Assembly (NCBI RefSeq): GCF_041381155.1
Contig: NC_091136.1
Span: forward strand, 49,466,284 to 49,530,283
Source of the DNA: Argopecten irradians
Lineage: Eukaryota > Mollusca > Bivalvia > Pectinida > Pectinidae
Length of the DNA: 64,000 bases
Direction of reading: 5' to 3'
Shown: piece after piece, positions 10,922 through 24,151 of the stretch
Layout: every line of letters begins with the position of its first letter
Numbering within the stretch: the first letter of the stretch is position 1
Program-made: the position numbers and the translations under genes
Notes under the pieces: model-generated
Told to the model about the DNA's origin: nothing
Database searches by the model: none
Seen by the model: the letters and a program-made list of their open reading frames with translations, nothing else

Positions 10922-13900
10922 CTAGTATGATTTCGTACACTCTTGTGGAGGAACGAAAGCCATCGGGTCAGAAATACCGGCGGTGATGTCGAAATAACTG
11001 CAATAAAAGTCAACTTAATAAGTATACAATGTATAAGTAATTTCTTCTAATTTTCAACTGGTAATTATGCAATCTATTCATATCAACACAGTATTTATTT
11101 CGAACATATAACGGTACCATAATCCTTGGTAAGTGAAAATATGAAGAAAAAAACCTGACTACTTATGCATGCGTGTATAAGACAAACTCGTCCTTCCTTA
11201 TCATAGTGAGATTGCACATTCAATCATATAGTACAACGAAATCACAGATACTTCTCAGAACAAATCCCATATTATTTTTTTCCACAAATCTAGATATTGC
11301 AATACTACCTAATAACGACCTGTTGATATTCCAAGACAATGAGCGGTATGTATTCAGATTTACTGATATCAATATGAAGGTTAGCATGTTTATTACACAA
11401 TGCTGATTTCATTTCATGTTCAAATAGAAGTTTGTTTATTATTTGAAACACTTACTCGCTATGCTCAAATCCATATTTCTGAGTAATGTGGATGTTGGTG
11501 ACTGGAATACAAGCTGGGTAGGTTACTGTTCCAGTGTAGAACTCTGCGAAAAAAGAATAATGAATTAAGAACATTTTAACATAATGACGATATCATAGCA
11601 TATGATCAATTAAAATTTTATTTATTTCATTTTCAACGTAAAAATGTTTTCCTTTACCGAATGAAAAATTGATAAACAGAAACTGTTACCGAATTACAGT
11701 AGTTTATTAAATGCAATAACTGCTTCCACTGCAGAAGCTATGGTTTGCAAAATAATATTTTCATATTGTCATACTAATACGCATGATAATTAATTACCGT
11801 CTGTTTCATTGGCTGAGAAGATAGCCAACTGGATGCTCTCCCCTGGGAATCCCGTGAGTCCTAGGGAAACAAGCTGTTCGAATTTGGCGTTGGGGTGGAC
11901 CCCGCGGTAACGGAATGGCCTGTCTATTGTTGATACGTTACACTGACGGGTCCTCATGTTGATACTGTATCGCTGGTTCTGTACAATTTTGATAGATCAA
12001 ATTAAGGGACAGATTTAAAACTATTTCAAGCAAATATGATACGGAGGCAATAAAATAAAGCATTTTCTCTTTTTATGTGACTGAGGAAAGCAAAACATAA
12101 CTGGCAGTATGCAAGAATAAATACTCAAATGCGATATGACGTATAATTTTTGCAATTTGATAATTCTGAATAACCGAGTTCTCGATTTTAGTAAACAAGT
12201 TATTTATAAAGACGTTATTTGCTTTAAAATAGTCAGATTAATAAATGATAAACTTGATAGCCATAAACACATGAGTGAGCAGACGTTCATAATTATTCCT
12301 CGTTATTTATTAAATACAAATTATCATTACCGTGGAGTAAATATCGAGAACATCGTAGAAGTCCCTTGTGCTGTTAAATTCTACTTCCGCAATGGTACGA
12401 GTACGCTTATTGGTTTCATCGTAGAAGAGTCGGCGACGTTCCTCGTACTTTTGGCTATAATCAACCTACAACAATGCATGTTATATATATATAAATGACG
12501 AATATAATGCAAACACAGAGCAGCAAATGCACAGATCCACATAGAGCCTCATGTTTTTCCCCTTTAAACTAGCGTTCTCTGTTCTTCGCCGCAGGTAACC
12601 ACGATAAAGACCTAGGCTAAATTCTTCACAAACTCATCATTTCTTTATTGACGAATGTTTACTACCACCGTACCAACTTCAACCATCATCAACCACACGC
12701 ATAACTCCATGCTACGATGATGGCGGTGAGGGCGATGATTAAATAAATTCAATTAAGCATTGATGTCACTATTTTTTTAATTTTATCGGGGTATGAATAA
12801 AACTGTTTGCAAACTGTGTGAATCCGCAAACTGTGTGAATCCGCGTAGTTTGCATACATTTTTTTTTCCATAACCCGATAAAATTAAAAAAATAGTGACA
12901 TCAATACTTATTATTAATTTTATACTCTATTTGATAAAATGAAGTATGTTTAAATGTAACATTGTAGTGGTTTTTCAAGGGATTCTTTTTTCCGAATCAA
13001 TACGCAACATCAATGTCTTTATTGTGACGTCACGATAACGTCGGAGTTTCGCGCCATACTCTGATTATTTTTTTCATAGTGGTATGCAAAATAATAAAAA
13101 GAAAGCCAGATTTGGTATGAAAACAAAGAAAAATTAATTATAGTGAAATGAGGACGCTATCCTTAACACCATTTAGCGTTATCATAGTAATTAAAAGTAC
13201 TTCTGCGTTTTAATAGGATGTATAAGCTGTTATAAATACTCCCACTTTTATGCTTTGATACATGTTTACACTCCATATGTCATGTATATAAAACCATTAT
13301 GACTATTCTAAGTATGCAGATTTAAGTTCAAGTATATACTTAAGAATTCTTTTGGATTATTTTTAAATAAAATATGTTAGATTGAGTGAGTTTAATTTAT
13401 TTTGATTGACAATAGAAATCGAATCAAATAAATGTAATATATACAAAAAGGACATAACAAGTCAGAGATCGAAGTTTGATCCATTATATGTACGTATTAA
13501 ATGAAAACGATTAGAATGATTGCTTAAGTGTAACCAACGATTAATACAACTATGACATTAATCTACTTACTCTTATTTCCCGTCCTTCCCATTGACCAGG
13601 CGATTCTGTTTCAAAACAAAATGCGATTGTTATATGGAAATAACAAAAGGAACATAATTAATTAAAAATTGCAGAATCATATTTAAACATTTTGATATTT
13701 TCGATATAATATTACTAGCCCTTCACCTATATGTTTTGTGTTCGAATTTTACGTGAGGTAGTTGGAAGTCGGTGATTTTTTCACTTGATACTTTGGTTTC
13801 CTTTCCTTTAACTCCTTAACATTGCACGTCCCTAAATGGCCATGACTGTTAACAAAATTTAAAATCATAAAATCAGAACTCCAAAGAAAGCGAATAAAAA

Positions 13901-13978
13901 GTGATACTCACGACAGGGGTTTGGCTGTTGAGTCAGCACCGTGCCGACAGCAAAGCAGAGTAACAAGGCAACCTTCAT
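10922..13978 (-). CDS. ependymin-related protein EPDR-2 (6 coding exons)
   Basis: Complete protein of 193 aa with the same plan as EPDR-1. Exons: 13912-13978, 13571-13605, 12331-12465, 11798-11978, 11456-11543, 10922-10997 (67, 35, 135, 181, 88, 76 nt). The signal peptide starts MKVALLLCFAVGTVLT, followed by the first Cys (NPC). QWEGRE, YDETN, an NST site, RQCNV, an NET site, ACIP, YFDITAGISDP and a final ECTK follow in order. Exon boundaries and phases match EPDR-1 exactly; exon 4 is two codons shorter. An inverted-repeat element (12757-12911) and a SINE tail (13720-13865) sit in introns 2 and 1. Like EPDR-1 it is expected to be secreted and glycosylated. No AATAAA was seen soon after the stop, so the polyadenylation site is unassigned. 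Confidence 0.93.
12757..12911. repeat. inverted-repeat MITE in EPDR-2 intron 2
   Basis: Both ends carry the same roughly 36-base arm inverted (left ATTGATGTCACTATTTTTTT, right AAAAAAATAGTGACATCAAT). The core holds a 19-base direct duplication, GCAAACTGTGTGAATCCGC type, at about 12811-12846. There is no open frame. Confidence 0.75.
13720..13865 (+). repeat. degenerate SINE 3' part in EPDR-2 intron 1
   Basis: Weakly matches the second half of the SINE at 40924-41147: a B-box-like GTTCGAATTTTACGTGAGG, a TTTGGTTTCCTTTCC block, then ACATTGCACGTCC and ATGGCCATGACTGTTAACA. The A-box half is not recognisable. Confidence 0.45.
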
Positions 13979-14015
13979 CGTGAATTGTTCTTGACCAAAG
14001 TGACAATGGACACTG

Positions 14016-14062
14016 TCTTATCTAGAACTTATTGGACGAAGAACAAAGGTCAGGACTTATCT
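14016..14062 (-). promoter_or_regulatory. EPDR-2 upstream GATA motifs
   Basis: Two AGATAAG-type sites on the minus strand (14017-14023 and 14055-14061), about 40 and 80 bases before the ATG. Unlike at the other three genes they are separated rather than overlapping, and no good TATA box is seen. Confidence 0.35.
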
Positions 14063-14069
14063 GACCTTT

Positions 14070-15070
14070 ACCTAAATATTAATTATGTAAGAGACCCAAT
14101 TTTTAAATTACCACAATAAACACGCTTCAATTTGAGGACAAGCATAAAGGTAAGATCATAACAAAATCAAAATTTGTCTTAGCAAATAAACTGCTATCAT
14201 TTGCTTTGGATTAAAGATCGATGTGACATGTGTTGTACTTGTTATTATGGGTCTAATGGGCTCCACGATCCAAAACTCATCTCATCAGATCTTGATATAA
14301 CAACAAATCTAAAATATATTCACATAACTGGATAATCATATACACAGTGCTGAGAGATTTAAAGTAAGGTAATACATTTGAAGGAGTCCAGATGATGAGG
14401 CTCCTTTTTAGCTTACAGCCAGGCCCCAATTGTTCAAAACATTTTGCTGAAGTTACCTAAGGTGATTTGTCCAACGACATAACTGTATAGCATATTAATC
14501 AAATAAGCATAATTTTCCATTTTGCTCCATTCTTTGACCACTTGCCTCCGTCGTTTATTAATATATACATCTACTTATGAAGTTCTGTACTTATGTGTTT
14601 GAGTCTTCAATCAATATTGGTATTCGGAATGAATAAAGCATCCATCTTAACGAACATGACAAGACCGAATTAATACTCACTAAAGATATGAATTAAATCA
14701 AGTTAGTGTACACACAACATATCGGGACTTTTCTATACATTATCTTTTCAACATACAGCTATTTTTTAAATTTTTTTTTTTTACTTTTTGGGACTACGCT
14801 GGCGACGATGTAAAGTTCTATCAATTCCTGTCTTATTCAGGACATGCATAATTATAAGGATATTGTCGATGACCATGAAAACGTTTAATATGGTTTACCT
14901 TAATTAATTAATACCAGTGAATTTTGCTGGCAATGCACAAATAAAGACAACATATTTACTGATAACGTGTTTGGACGTCTCTCACGTACGGCCGACAACT
15001 GATATATCGGTATGATAAGCTTACACAATTGTCGCGACATCATACATATGTCTTATTCCCAAGTCACAAT
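14070..15070. other. intergenic, no feature seen
   Basis: AT-rich sequence upstream of EPDR-2. No exon, RNA gene or convincing repeat found. Confidence 0.45.
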
Positions 15071-15317
15071 GCGTTCAATGATGCGCTCTGTGGTTTCTAG
15101 ATGAAAAAGAAGGACAGACATGCCAAATGCCGACACTTCCATAATAAATACATGTTTATAATGCAGAAATGCAGCTGCAATGATACAAAATCATTATATA
15201 TATTGTGTCTAGAATGCACACTCGATATTTAACATTCAGCAATTTAATCACTAAACTGGCTTGAAAATTTTGACGGATTTTTAAGCCAAAAAGGCCAAAA
15301 ATCTACATAGTCCTTTC
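15071..15317 (+). repeat. 3' half of an AAAGGACTAT-type element
   Basis: Carries the family segment GCGCTCTGTGGTTTCTAGATG found also at 39148-39718. It then has ATTTAACATTCAGCAATTTA and AAGCCAAAAAGGCC, and ends in ACATAGTCCTTT. The 5' half is missing. Confidence 0.55.
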
Positions 15318-16149
15318 AAATAATTCTGATTTACACATCTGCCTGTTTACTGTTAATTAGAGTGTTAAAAATGTTATCCTGTTATCCCTTCTTCCATTTG
15401 GTGATGTCTTGTTTATAAATTTTAATAATAAGCTTAAATTATTAATATGCAGAGAATCAATGAATTGGTTACTTTGTCTACGATCATTGCCCTCCTTTTT
15501 AACCTTATCCGAGGTGATTCAAGAGGCCATATTTGGTCATGCTTGTACCGAGTTACTAAATTGGGTATCTCCACAGCTGTTTGGTTTCAATCGCGTGACT
15601 TGTTGTGTCACTTCAGTCATAATATGTAACGATGACATCATCTAGATACCAGGGAACCGAGAAATCGAAGAAACTATGACAAACCGTCTCTATTTCTTAG
15701 GTACAAGTGTACTTCTAATCTTATTCCTAGATGTTTGACCATTTTCCTAGGTTTTGATCAACTTTGTTGTTTAAAATTATTTTCCTTTAAATTGCTTTTA
15801 ATGTCTAGATGGAATTGATATTGCTTTCGAGGGGCGATCATAGGGATCCTGTGTTTTGTCCGTTGCAGTACAGGGTTTTTAATTTAGGCAGTTTGACAGA
15901 CGTTTGATTCCCAACACATAACAATTTGTGACACGCAAGGTCTATATATGTAACGTCCACATTACCAAAGAACGAATGTGGTGAGAAAGCAAAGTAACTG
16001 CGAAAAAAGTATTCTGCTGCATAAGTTATGATGAACTTCATGTCTTTATGTTTTAATTTTCTCAAACTTTTCTCAACAATTGTTGCTTTTCCTTTAATTT
16101 TGGTTTGTAAAAAAATTTCTGAATCCAAGTGCTTTCTTCTCCAGTATTG

Positions 16150-16372
16150 TTAAAGATGCTGCATCGCTGACAAATAGTACTTTTTTTCTCTTTAAAAACA
16201 GGAGTACTGTGTCCTATATGGATTGAAGTACTTATTGCGCTTGCACTAAAAGCAAAATGAAATACTGTATATTGTTTATTTGTTAATTAGACATATATAT
16301 TAACGATTAAACACGACTTATTGTCTAAATGATGAGCATAGATTATACCTGTCGCCAGTGGAGCGTCTTTAA
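16150..16372 (+). mobile_element. TTAAAGATGC MITE, 223-bp copy
   Basis: TTAAAGATGCTGCATCGCTG at the left and CAGTGGAGCGTCTTTAA at the right are the family's inverted ends. The middle keeps CCTATATGGATTGAAGTACT, AAAGCAAAATGAAAT and GTTAATTAGACATATATAT. It differs from the 361-bp copy by lacking a block of about 130 bases near the left end. Confidence 0.75.
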
Positions 16373-16632
16373 GGCCTGTGTAGACAAAAACGTAAAAATG
16401 AACGGGGAGAGACTCATCGTATGCTAAAATAAATGTCATTAATGTTATAGCGAGATAATAATAAGGGCTATTAAGGGATATTTCAAAACCATGTTTTTGG
16501 GATACAAGCTGGGTATTGCCTAGTTTAGCAATGATTTAGCTTAGTTATGTATTTTAGTACGAGTGATGTGACAAGTCCTGTTTGTGGAAGAACAAAAATA
16601 TTGTTGTTGTATTGCTTTTTTGTTGCTGTTTT

Positions 16633-16970
16633 TAAGATGCTCCACTGCCGACAGAGCATAATCGGTATCCATAATTTGAACAATAACTGATGTTTAATCG
16701 TGTATATATGTTTCTGATTAACACATTTTTTTTAATTGTATAGCTTTTGGTACATGCGCAGTCAGTACTTCATCGATATAGGGTATAGTGCCGTGGATTT
16801 TTTTCCGGGACTCATTTAATCATTTTTTAATATTTTCATCTTGAAGTAAAATAAGAAGCTCACATTATTCAATGATGGTAATGGTGTAAATTATGTAACT
16901 TTTGTAACCGAAGAAAAATGTGCAACTTCCTTTATGTTGAACGCTAAGCAGGAGCAGAAACTGGCACTTT
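16633..16970 (-). mobile_element. TTAAAGATGC MITE, inverted copy with decayed far end
   Basis: Reads as the reverse of 22235-22595: TTAAGATGCTCCACTGCCGA, then TTTAATCG, a GGGACTCA block, AAGTAAAATAAGAAGCTC, and GTAACTTTTGTAACCGAAG. The right inverted end is not intact, so the right limit is approximate. Confidence 0.65.
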
Positions 16971-17756
16971 TATTGAATATGGTTTGTCTCGGCTAGATGA
17001 CAGAACATATATAGCGAGCATCTAACTCAAAGCGAAATTGAGGTGATAACAATGGAAGCGTTAGGAGAAGAAAGTCTCAGCTAGAGAGAAGATAAAAGAT
17101 AAAATGATAAGCGACCGTAGGTTATTTTGACACTTCAGTCTGCTGACTATTTAACGCAGATTTAATATAAATGCTAAATGGTTATCTGTCAATTGACACC
17201 ATTCATTGTGAAATGAGCCCTCTTTTACTAATGATCAAAATGAATCCTTCTAATTAAATGTTTTTGTTAGAATTTGTCCTTGGATGCTAAATGGCTAAAG
17301 AGAAACTGAATACTTATTACGGCTATCTTCACAGATGTTTGTTTTCCGTCGTACGATAAGCTGTAGCGCGTGAGGTCATAATATGTAGCTATGTCATGAC
17401 CTATAGTATAGCTAGACACCAAGACAACGAGAAATAGAACATACTACGAGAGACCTGATCTAATCCATATCTACTGGCGAATTTCTTGTCTTTTTACACG
17501 CTTCAAATTGTATCCAACGGCATAGAAATAACTGACTTCTAAGCCACTTTGGTCAGTCACTTTTACTCTGTATATTGCAATACTTGCTCATGAAATCTAA
17601 CTCTGTAACTTTTCCATGCAAAGAATGAAAAGCAGATCAAGAGCCTGAATCCGAAAAAACGTACATGAAGTGTCCAATACAGTAGTGATACATACGTATT
17701 GCGTTCAATACGTCCGTGTTATACTGTAAAACTCTTTCATATGTGGTTATGACGGA

Positions 17757-17890
17757 TAGGAATATTCTACCCGAGGGTCACAAAATGTTGTAAAACTCGA
17801 GGCTTGCTTGTTCGAAAACAAAACGCGACTGCAAGTCAATTATCCATACATGAAAATTGCGTGATATTTTCAACGCAAATCCTGTTGTTT
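17757..17890 (+). repeat. dispersed repeat, inverted partner at 61205-61415
   Basis: Matches 61205-61415 in reverse complement: TATTCTACCCGAGGGTCACA, GTAAAACTCGAGGCTTG, CGCGACTGCAAGTCAATT and GCGTGATATTTTCAACGCAA all recur there. No coding capacity. Probably one end or body of a non-autonomous element. Confidence 0.6.
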
Positions 17891-18004
17891 GTATCTCTTA
17901 AAGTAAATCCAGCAAACCCTTGTTTCTGAAAGAAATTGTTAAAATTGTACCTAGAAAATAGTTATTTTGTTGACGCTGTGACGTCACGATATTTTATTGA
18001 ATGG

Positions 18005-18515
18005 GTATCCCTGCCATACAGCCTAGGGCGACATGAGTGTATTGCCCTGGGCCAGCCAGTATTACACGTGTAGGTATGAGTGTACTGCCCTAGACCAGTC
18101 AGTATTACACGTGTAGGTATGAGTGTATTGCCCTGGACCAGCCAGTATTACACGTGTAGGTATGAGTGTACTGCCCTGGACCAGCCAAGCCAGTATTACA
18201 CGTGTAGGTATGAGTGTACTGCCCTGGACCAGTCAGTATTACACGTGTAGGTATGAGTGTATTGCCCAGGACCAGTCAGTATTACACGTGTAGGTATGAG
18301 TGTACTGCCCTGGACCAGCCATTATTACACGTGTAGGTATGAGTGTACTGCCCTGGACCAGCCAGTATTACACGTGTAGGTATGAGTGTACTGCCCTGGA
18401 CAAGCCAGTATTACACGAGTAGGTATGAGTGTATTGCCCTGGACCAGCCAGTATTACACGTGTAGGTATGAGTGTTTTGCCCTGGACCAGCCAGTATTAC
18501 ACGTGTAGGTATGAT
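18005..18515. repeat. minisatellite, 43-bp unit, about 12 copies
   Basis: A 43-base unit with GAGTGTACTGCCCTGGACCA and GCCAGTATTACACGTGTAGG repeats about a dozen times with few changes. One unit carries a 5-base insertion (CAAGC near 18185). Intergenic between EPDR-2 and EPDR-3. Confidence 0.95.
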
Positions 18516-18519
18516 AGAA

Positions 18520-20930
18520 TTTTGCATATGTCATCAGTGTGATATGACCTTGAGCGCTTCTTCTTATTGGCTAGAAATTCATTACTTTATGTCTCAACGT
18601 CATTAAACAATGGCGTGACATTAGGACATCGTGACAAAACAGTGGCCTCCGTTTACGTAACATATGTAGATGTTAAGATTATTCGAGGTGTTGTTGTTGT
18701 AGTTATTTGTTGAAAGTATCTTAAAGGGGTGCTTAAAGCGATCATTTCATATGAAATTTGATGACACTCTCAAAGTTTTAATTTATACTCACAATAATAA
18801 AAACTTCTAAGACTCGTTTCATAAAATTTCCTACGAAATGAGCACTCATTTCAGACCCTATAAACGGAACATGACCACACGACATGCCAGTATATTTACA
18901 TCAGCTTACTTTGCTCCGAGGCAAATTTTTGTCACATTTTAATGATTCAATGAAGTCAATTTAGTTTTGAAACTAAATTTTTGCCTTCGTCATTTTAATG
19001 ATTATGTATCTGGCAGTGGGCTATTGAATTTTAACATTATGATAGTAATAAAGCAATTTCTGTATGAACTACTAGATTTCTTTTATCAATAATTGATATT
19101 CAAAGACGTGTCCGAAAAAGACTAAAAAGGTTGATTTCCTGAAGTAAGATATTCTGAACACAGGTATCTATATATTCTGCATGATGAATACTAATATGAA
19201 TTAACTGTGTAGATTTTTAGCATAAACTTATTACGTTCGGATATGGAATATTTCTTTAAATTAGATTTTTGTCTGTTGCATATGTGTAAGGCTTTTACAA
19301 GACGCCATATCTGATGCTCCAGATGCTACCAATTGTCGGCAATTTTGCTCAAATGTGGATAAATAATACCAATCATTCAATAGGCAGGTTGAGGATGACT
19401 GGAACGACCAAGGCTTCAATTCCATTCAGACTTTGTGTGAACAATATCGTGCGTAAAACAAATATGATATTCGCTTAATACATTGTATTGTTATAAACAG
19501 TTGCTTCTTTGCTTAAATTTTAGAATACTCTCTGGAATTCTGAATCATCAGATATTTTGCCATTCCAAAGCATTCGTTTATGTTATAACATTGCCTAACG
19601 AAACAAATTTCGTTCCACTTCTTTGCAGGTAATTAATTTAAGCTATTTACTATATGTGCCGTATTTTTCATACTCATCAATCAAGATGATATTTCAATGT
19701 GTCATTATCTAATCACCAAAAGCTACCAACATTTTGGGAATTACATTACTTCCAATGCAAACGTTTTGATTTAACTTGCACCAATAAGAGCATTATATTT
19801 AAATCTCTAGTGAAGTGAAATAAATACCTACGGTCAGACCATGAAGACAAATTGTGGTCTACAGTTTCAATACACAATGTGCAGTGTTTTTAGTAATTGT
19901 AGTGTGATTTCTGCTGGCATGTTTCCATCTAAACATATATAAGGCATAAAAACTACAATTTTACAGTACATAGTTTCTGTGTTGTAATCAAAGTGTAAAA
20001 GGCATCTGAAACCATCTGAATGATTTTTTTCACAGGTTCATTCACCAAACCTTATAGTTTTCAATCAATTAACAAAGAAAACAGCACATGTCAAAAATGT
20101 CGCCCCGTTACGACACATATAACTTTATAGCGCAAATGATATCGTTCTATAGTCAAAAGTACATTATATGTGAAATAATTCGTGTATATCCATTGCGTCA
20201 CATTTTTTACATTTATTCTACTTACAAAGTCCTTATTCACTAGTGGACAAAATAAATACCGGTCTTGTCACATATGATTTGACAACACTGGTATAAAAAT
20301 GTATGCTACATGTAGGATATCATTGCGTTGACTTCAGTTATCTAATCGATATTTTTACAAGGATTTTCGGTCATTCATATCGTCAATGTTATTATTGAGT
20401 AATTAATTTGCGGAGTTCCTACCATCCTCGAGCGCTTTAAGTACTCAGTATCTTTAACACTTTTAATGATACATAGTCTCTTAGAATATAATTTGAGACT
20501 TATCATTCTTGAATTTATACACACTGTAAGTAATACATTAACATGAATTACATGTATTCACATGGATTCAACTGACAATATAAAATCATTGCAGCGAAAT
20601 CCCAATCGAATGAGGATATCATCAAAACCTTTTACAGACTCTCTTGTTTCATTGCCTGCATGATGTTGGTAAAAGCAAATACACTTGAATGTACAATTGG
20701 ATTGTATCGAAGCAATACCCGTTGTTTGGGTACATATTATTGAGTGAAATTGTGATGCCAATGAAATAATGGCATTAAATGAAAATATTTTCAAATGAAA
20801 CTTAAATGCACAGTCATTTATTTGTATTAACTTTCACGAAATCGAAAGGGATTGACACCACAAAATTGAAGTAATAATAGAAAAAGAAACTGTTTTCTTT
20901 GTATTTAATGGTTATATATCAAAATACAAT
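18520..20930. other. intergenic, no feature seen
   Basis: About 2.4 kb of AT-rich sequence with no convincing exon, RNA gene or repeat. Short open frames here (for example 20558-20794, minus) have no recognisable motif. Confidence 0.45.
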
Positions 20931-20936
20931 CACAAT

Positions 20937-22784
20937 CTAAAGACATTCGCTTGGAGGAATAAACACGTTCGGGTCAGCGATGCCTACGTTCAAATCGAAG
21001 AATCTGGAAAGAAAAAAAGAATGATCATGAATAAATGGTCATATAACCAGAATATTAGCATGAAGCATCTGTAATAACAAAATAATAAATAACAAACAGA
21101 CGAAAAATAAAGTATTCATGATTTTTTTTTTTTTTTGATCTGGCGAAAACTCCTAATATTCATAAATGATTGACCCGGCAATGTTGTTATATCAAGATAA
21201 TCCAATGATTGTATACTCATTATAGTTGAGACCTTGAGTCAGTTATATGTGGCATTGTCCCTACTTACGTTCTATGAACAAAGCCGGAATCCTCGCTGTA
21301 AAAGCCACTGGTGATTGGGAAACAGTCAGGGGATGTGACTGTACCAAAGAAGTGAGCACCATCGCTGAAGTTGCCATGGAAATTGTTCACGGCCATAAAC
21401 TCATTTGGAACACCAGAGGCTCCTACTGTGGCAGAACCATCAAATTGACCCTCGGGGGGAATGCCAAACGGTCTGAAGGGACGCATCAGGTTCGTCACAT
21501 TACACTTCCTCGTCTTCAAATTTAGTCTGTACTCTTTTCCCTTTAGGACAAAATAATTCATTACAATGGATTAATCTTCAATGAAAACTGGTCGTTCTTT
21601 ATAATTTATAGATAGATAAATACTGAAATAAAGTATATGTTATCATCGATTGGTATTGAATCGCAAGGTGTATTTGTAAAAGTGGTAACATACAATTTAT
21701 CATTTTCTTTTTTGTTGTAGTGCATTATAGGTAGTGTGGGTAGCACTTGTTACTTACTACGTTATGGAGATATAGAACATCAAAGTACTCTTTGTCACTC
21801 CCGAATACCACTTCCTCGATCTCCCTGAATCGTCTCTGTGTCTCGTCATAACTTCCCTTGGCGAAGCCGGTAAAGTTCTTGGAATTGTCTTCCTTCAATT
21901 AAAACGTATAATGCAAAAAGGTCAGAATTTCAGATTGATTGGTATCGTGAACGAGAAGAACATGGCGCAAAATAGAGCACGTAACTTAGAAAAAAACCTT
22001 TTCACAGTACTTACGGTGAACATTCGCGCTTCCCATTGCGGTGGTGAAGCTGAAAAAAGAAAATAACTAAAATGTAAATATCAAAGATTGTGTCGTGTCT
22101 GAATATTTTGCAATACCTAGTCTTTAAACTAGCTATTTGGTCATAACAATCCATCTCTGATTTAACGATTTTACGGGATAAAAAACCCATAAAATTTCGC
22201 TCAATGATTGTGTTATAGATTTCCTGTCACACTGTTAAAGATGCCCCAGCGCTAACAAATAGTGTTTTTCTCTGTCAAAAGCAGGAGAAGACTATTTAGT
22301 ACTTTTCTTCAGTTACAAAAGTTACTTACATTCAACCATTACCACCATTGAAAAGTTTGAGCTTCTTATTTTACTTCAAAATAAAACTATTAAAAATAAT
22401 TAATTGCGTCCCGAAAAAAATCCGAGGCACTATGTTCTATATGGAATGGAGTACTGATTATGCAATCACCAAAAGCAAAATAAATCATTTTATATTGTAT
22501 TGTGTTAATTAGACATATATATATCCGATTAAACAACAATCATTGTTCATTTGACGAGTATCATGTAAGCTCTGTCGGCAGTGGAGCATCTTTAATCTCA
22601 AAATGTTTGCGATAAAACTGTTTTTTATGATATAATATAATATTGTAAATCCCTCCCCTCTTGAGTAATTTCCTCGTTTAAAGTGACAAAATATTCTGTG
22701 AATTGTGTCCTACGTACTACAAGGCCTGGGTAGCTGGGCGTATGCCGTCACTCCGAGGAGCAGGACCAGTAGGAGACTCTGCAT
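20937..22784 (-). CDS. ependymin-related protein EPDR-3 (5 coding exons)
   Basis: Complete protein of 191 aa. Exons: 22718-22784, 22015-22049, 21758-21892, 21269-21540, 20937-21003 (67, 35, 135, 272, 67 nt). The single 272-nt exon covers what EPDR-1/2 split into exons 4 and 5. The signal peptide starts MQSLLLVLLLGVTAYAQ, then RPC. QWEAR, an NFT site, SYDETQRR, RKCNV, an NFS site, DCFP and the family end FFDLNVGIADP with a final Cys (SECL) follow. ATTAAA lies just after the stop (plus 20904-20909). The signal peptide and four conserved cysteines point to a secreted disulfide-bonded protein. Sequence is much closer to EPDR-4 than to EPDR-1/2. Intron 1 contains the full-length TTAAAGATGC MITE. 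Confidence 0.93.
22235..22595 (+). mobile_element. TTAAAGATGC MITE, full-length 361-bp copy
   Basis: Reference copy of the family, inside EPDR-3 intron 1. The left end TTAAAGATGCCCCAGCGCTA is the imperfect inverse of the right end CTGTCGGCAGTGGAGCATCT plus TTAA. TTAA at both borders would fit a TTAA target-site duplication as used by piggyBac-type elements. There is no open frame, so it is non-autonomous. Three other copies lie at 10288, 16150 and 16633. Confidence 0.8.
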
Positions 22785-22855
22785 TATGATGGATAGTGTC
22801 TATGCCTCGCCGTGGAATCGTCCCGAGAGTGACAAGTCAGTACTACTAGACCACC

Positions 22856-22890
22856 TTATATAACGACTGACCCACACCATTATCTTATCT
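22856..22890 (-). promoter_or_regulatory. EPDR-3 promoter: TATA box and paired GATA motif
   Basis: On the minus strand, AGATAAGATA (22881-22890) lies about 100 bases before the ATG. A good TATATAAGG box (about 22855-22863) lies about 72 bases before it. Order and spacing match EPDR-4. Confidence 0.55.
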
Positions 22891-22899
22891 ATGGCCATA

Positions 22900-24140
22900 C
22901 CGCTCACGGCTATCAAAGTCATAGCTTTGTTTCAAGATAGGTATTTCTAAATCGTCAAAATAATTTTTATACTCGTTATAAGACATATTTGTGCGTAAGA
23001 CAGCTTTCTATTTCACTAAAGTATCCATTGTTAAAAGCTGTCTTATAGAATTATACGTATATTCGATTTTCGTCATACTTTGGTATTACGTCAAGTACAG
23101 TTTCACATTCTGACATATCATTATCTTAGAATATGCCAAGATATATATTGTCTTTTTTATACCAATTACTAGTATTGAGGCCAAATATTATTCTTTGTAT
23201 TTTAAATGATTCGGCTTGGCTGAGTACCCAGTAAGTAGTATAGGGCGTTAAATATTATATGGTGTCTTGTTTACATGACGTGAAAGTCGACATTACACAG
23301 GACCTTATGCCTGCTCTATTTGTGCTGCAGAGCACCTCGATTACTTTATTGGAGTTCACGTCCCTGTGTTGAGTAATCTGAATTATGTAACCTGATCGAG
23401 AAACTTATTCATTCATAAATTAGTAATTATCATAATTAATTGAGATTGCATTGTAAGCTTGATTTTCTGCCATCACAAGAGGACATAATAAAATAAAACA
23501 CAATCTACCAAGCTAGCGGGATAAAGTTGAATGGCCATTAAAGGACAATTTATCGTTTATGAAACAATAAACAAAGTTAATGGGTAAAGGCAATATGTAT
23601 GCTGCATATTAAAGTCACTCGAAATACCATATATCGTTGATCCATGTGTCTTCTAAAAACACATTATTTTTTCAAAGTAGATTATACTATCGGAGTAAAA
23701 TTGCGGAGTGAATTTGCAACTCGACTTTCGGTCCTATTCAAGCTGCAAATGGTGCTGAACGTCTTTTCCTTGTGTGTGATGAGAAGACATTCAGTACAAT
23801 AGCAATTTCTCAGAATCGCTTAAATATATTACGCTACATATAAAATTTCTGTTTTCTGTCTTTAATTTCATTCTTCAGTTCCCGGACGTCAAAGAAAATT
23901 CACGTTTCTGATATTGAATCATGAAAGATTACCAGTGATATTATAGCAACATCGCTTGTGGACCATATGGACGCTGATGAATTTTCCTTGAAACTATTAG
24001 AATTTTTTGGTTATATTCTCCTTTATTTAAAACGTATCTTCTCTTGTTCATACTCATATGACTGCAAGAATTACAAATTACATATCAGGTCAATAAACAC
24101 AAATTCGAAAAAAGTAAAGAAAAACTAGGTTTAATTAATT
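22900..24140. other. intergenic, no feature seen
   Basis: Spacer between EPDR-3 and EPDR-4. AT-rich, no exon or repeat supported. Confidence 0.45.
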
Positions 24141-24151
24141 ACAATACAAAT

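Noticed and set aside
15838-16128. 96-residue open frame on the minus strand
   Set aside because: No recognisable domain, no splice context and biased AT-rich content; it lies among repeats. I could not tie it to any transposase.
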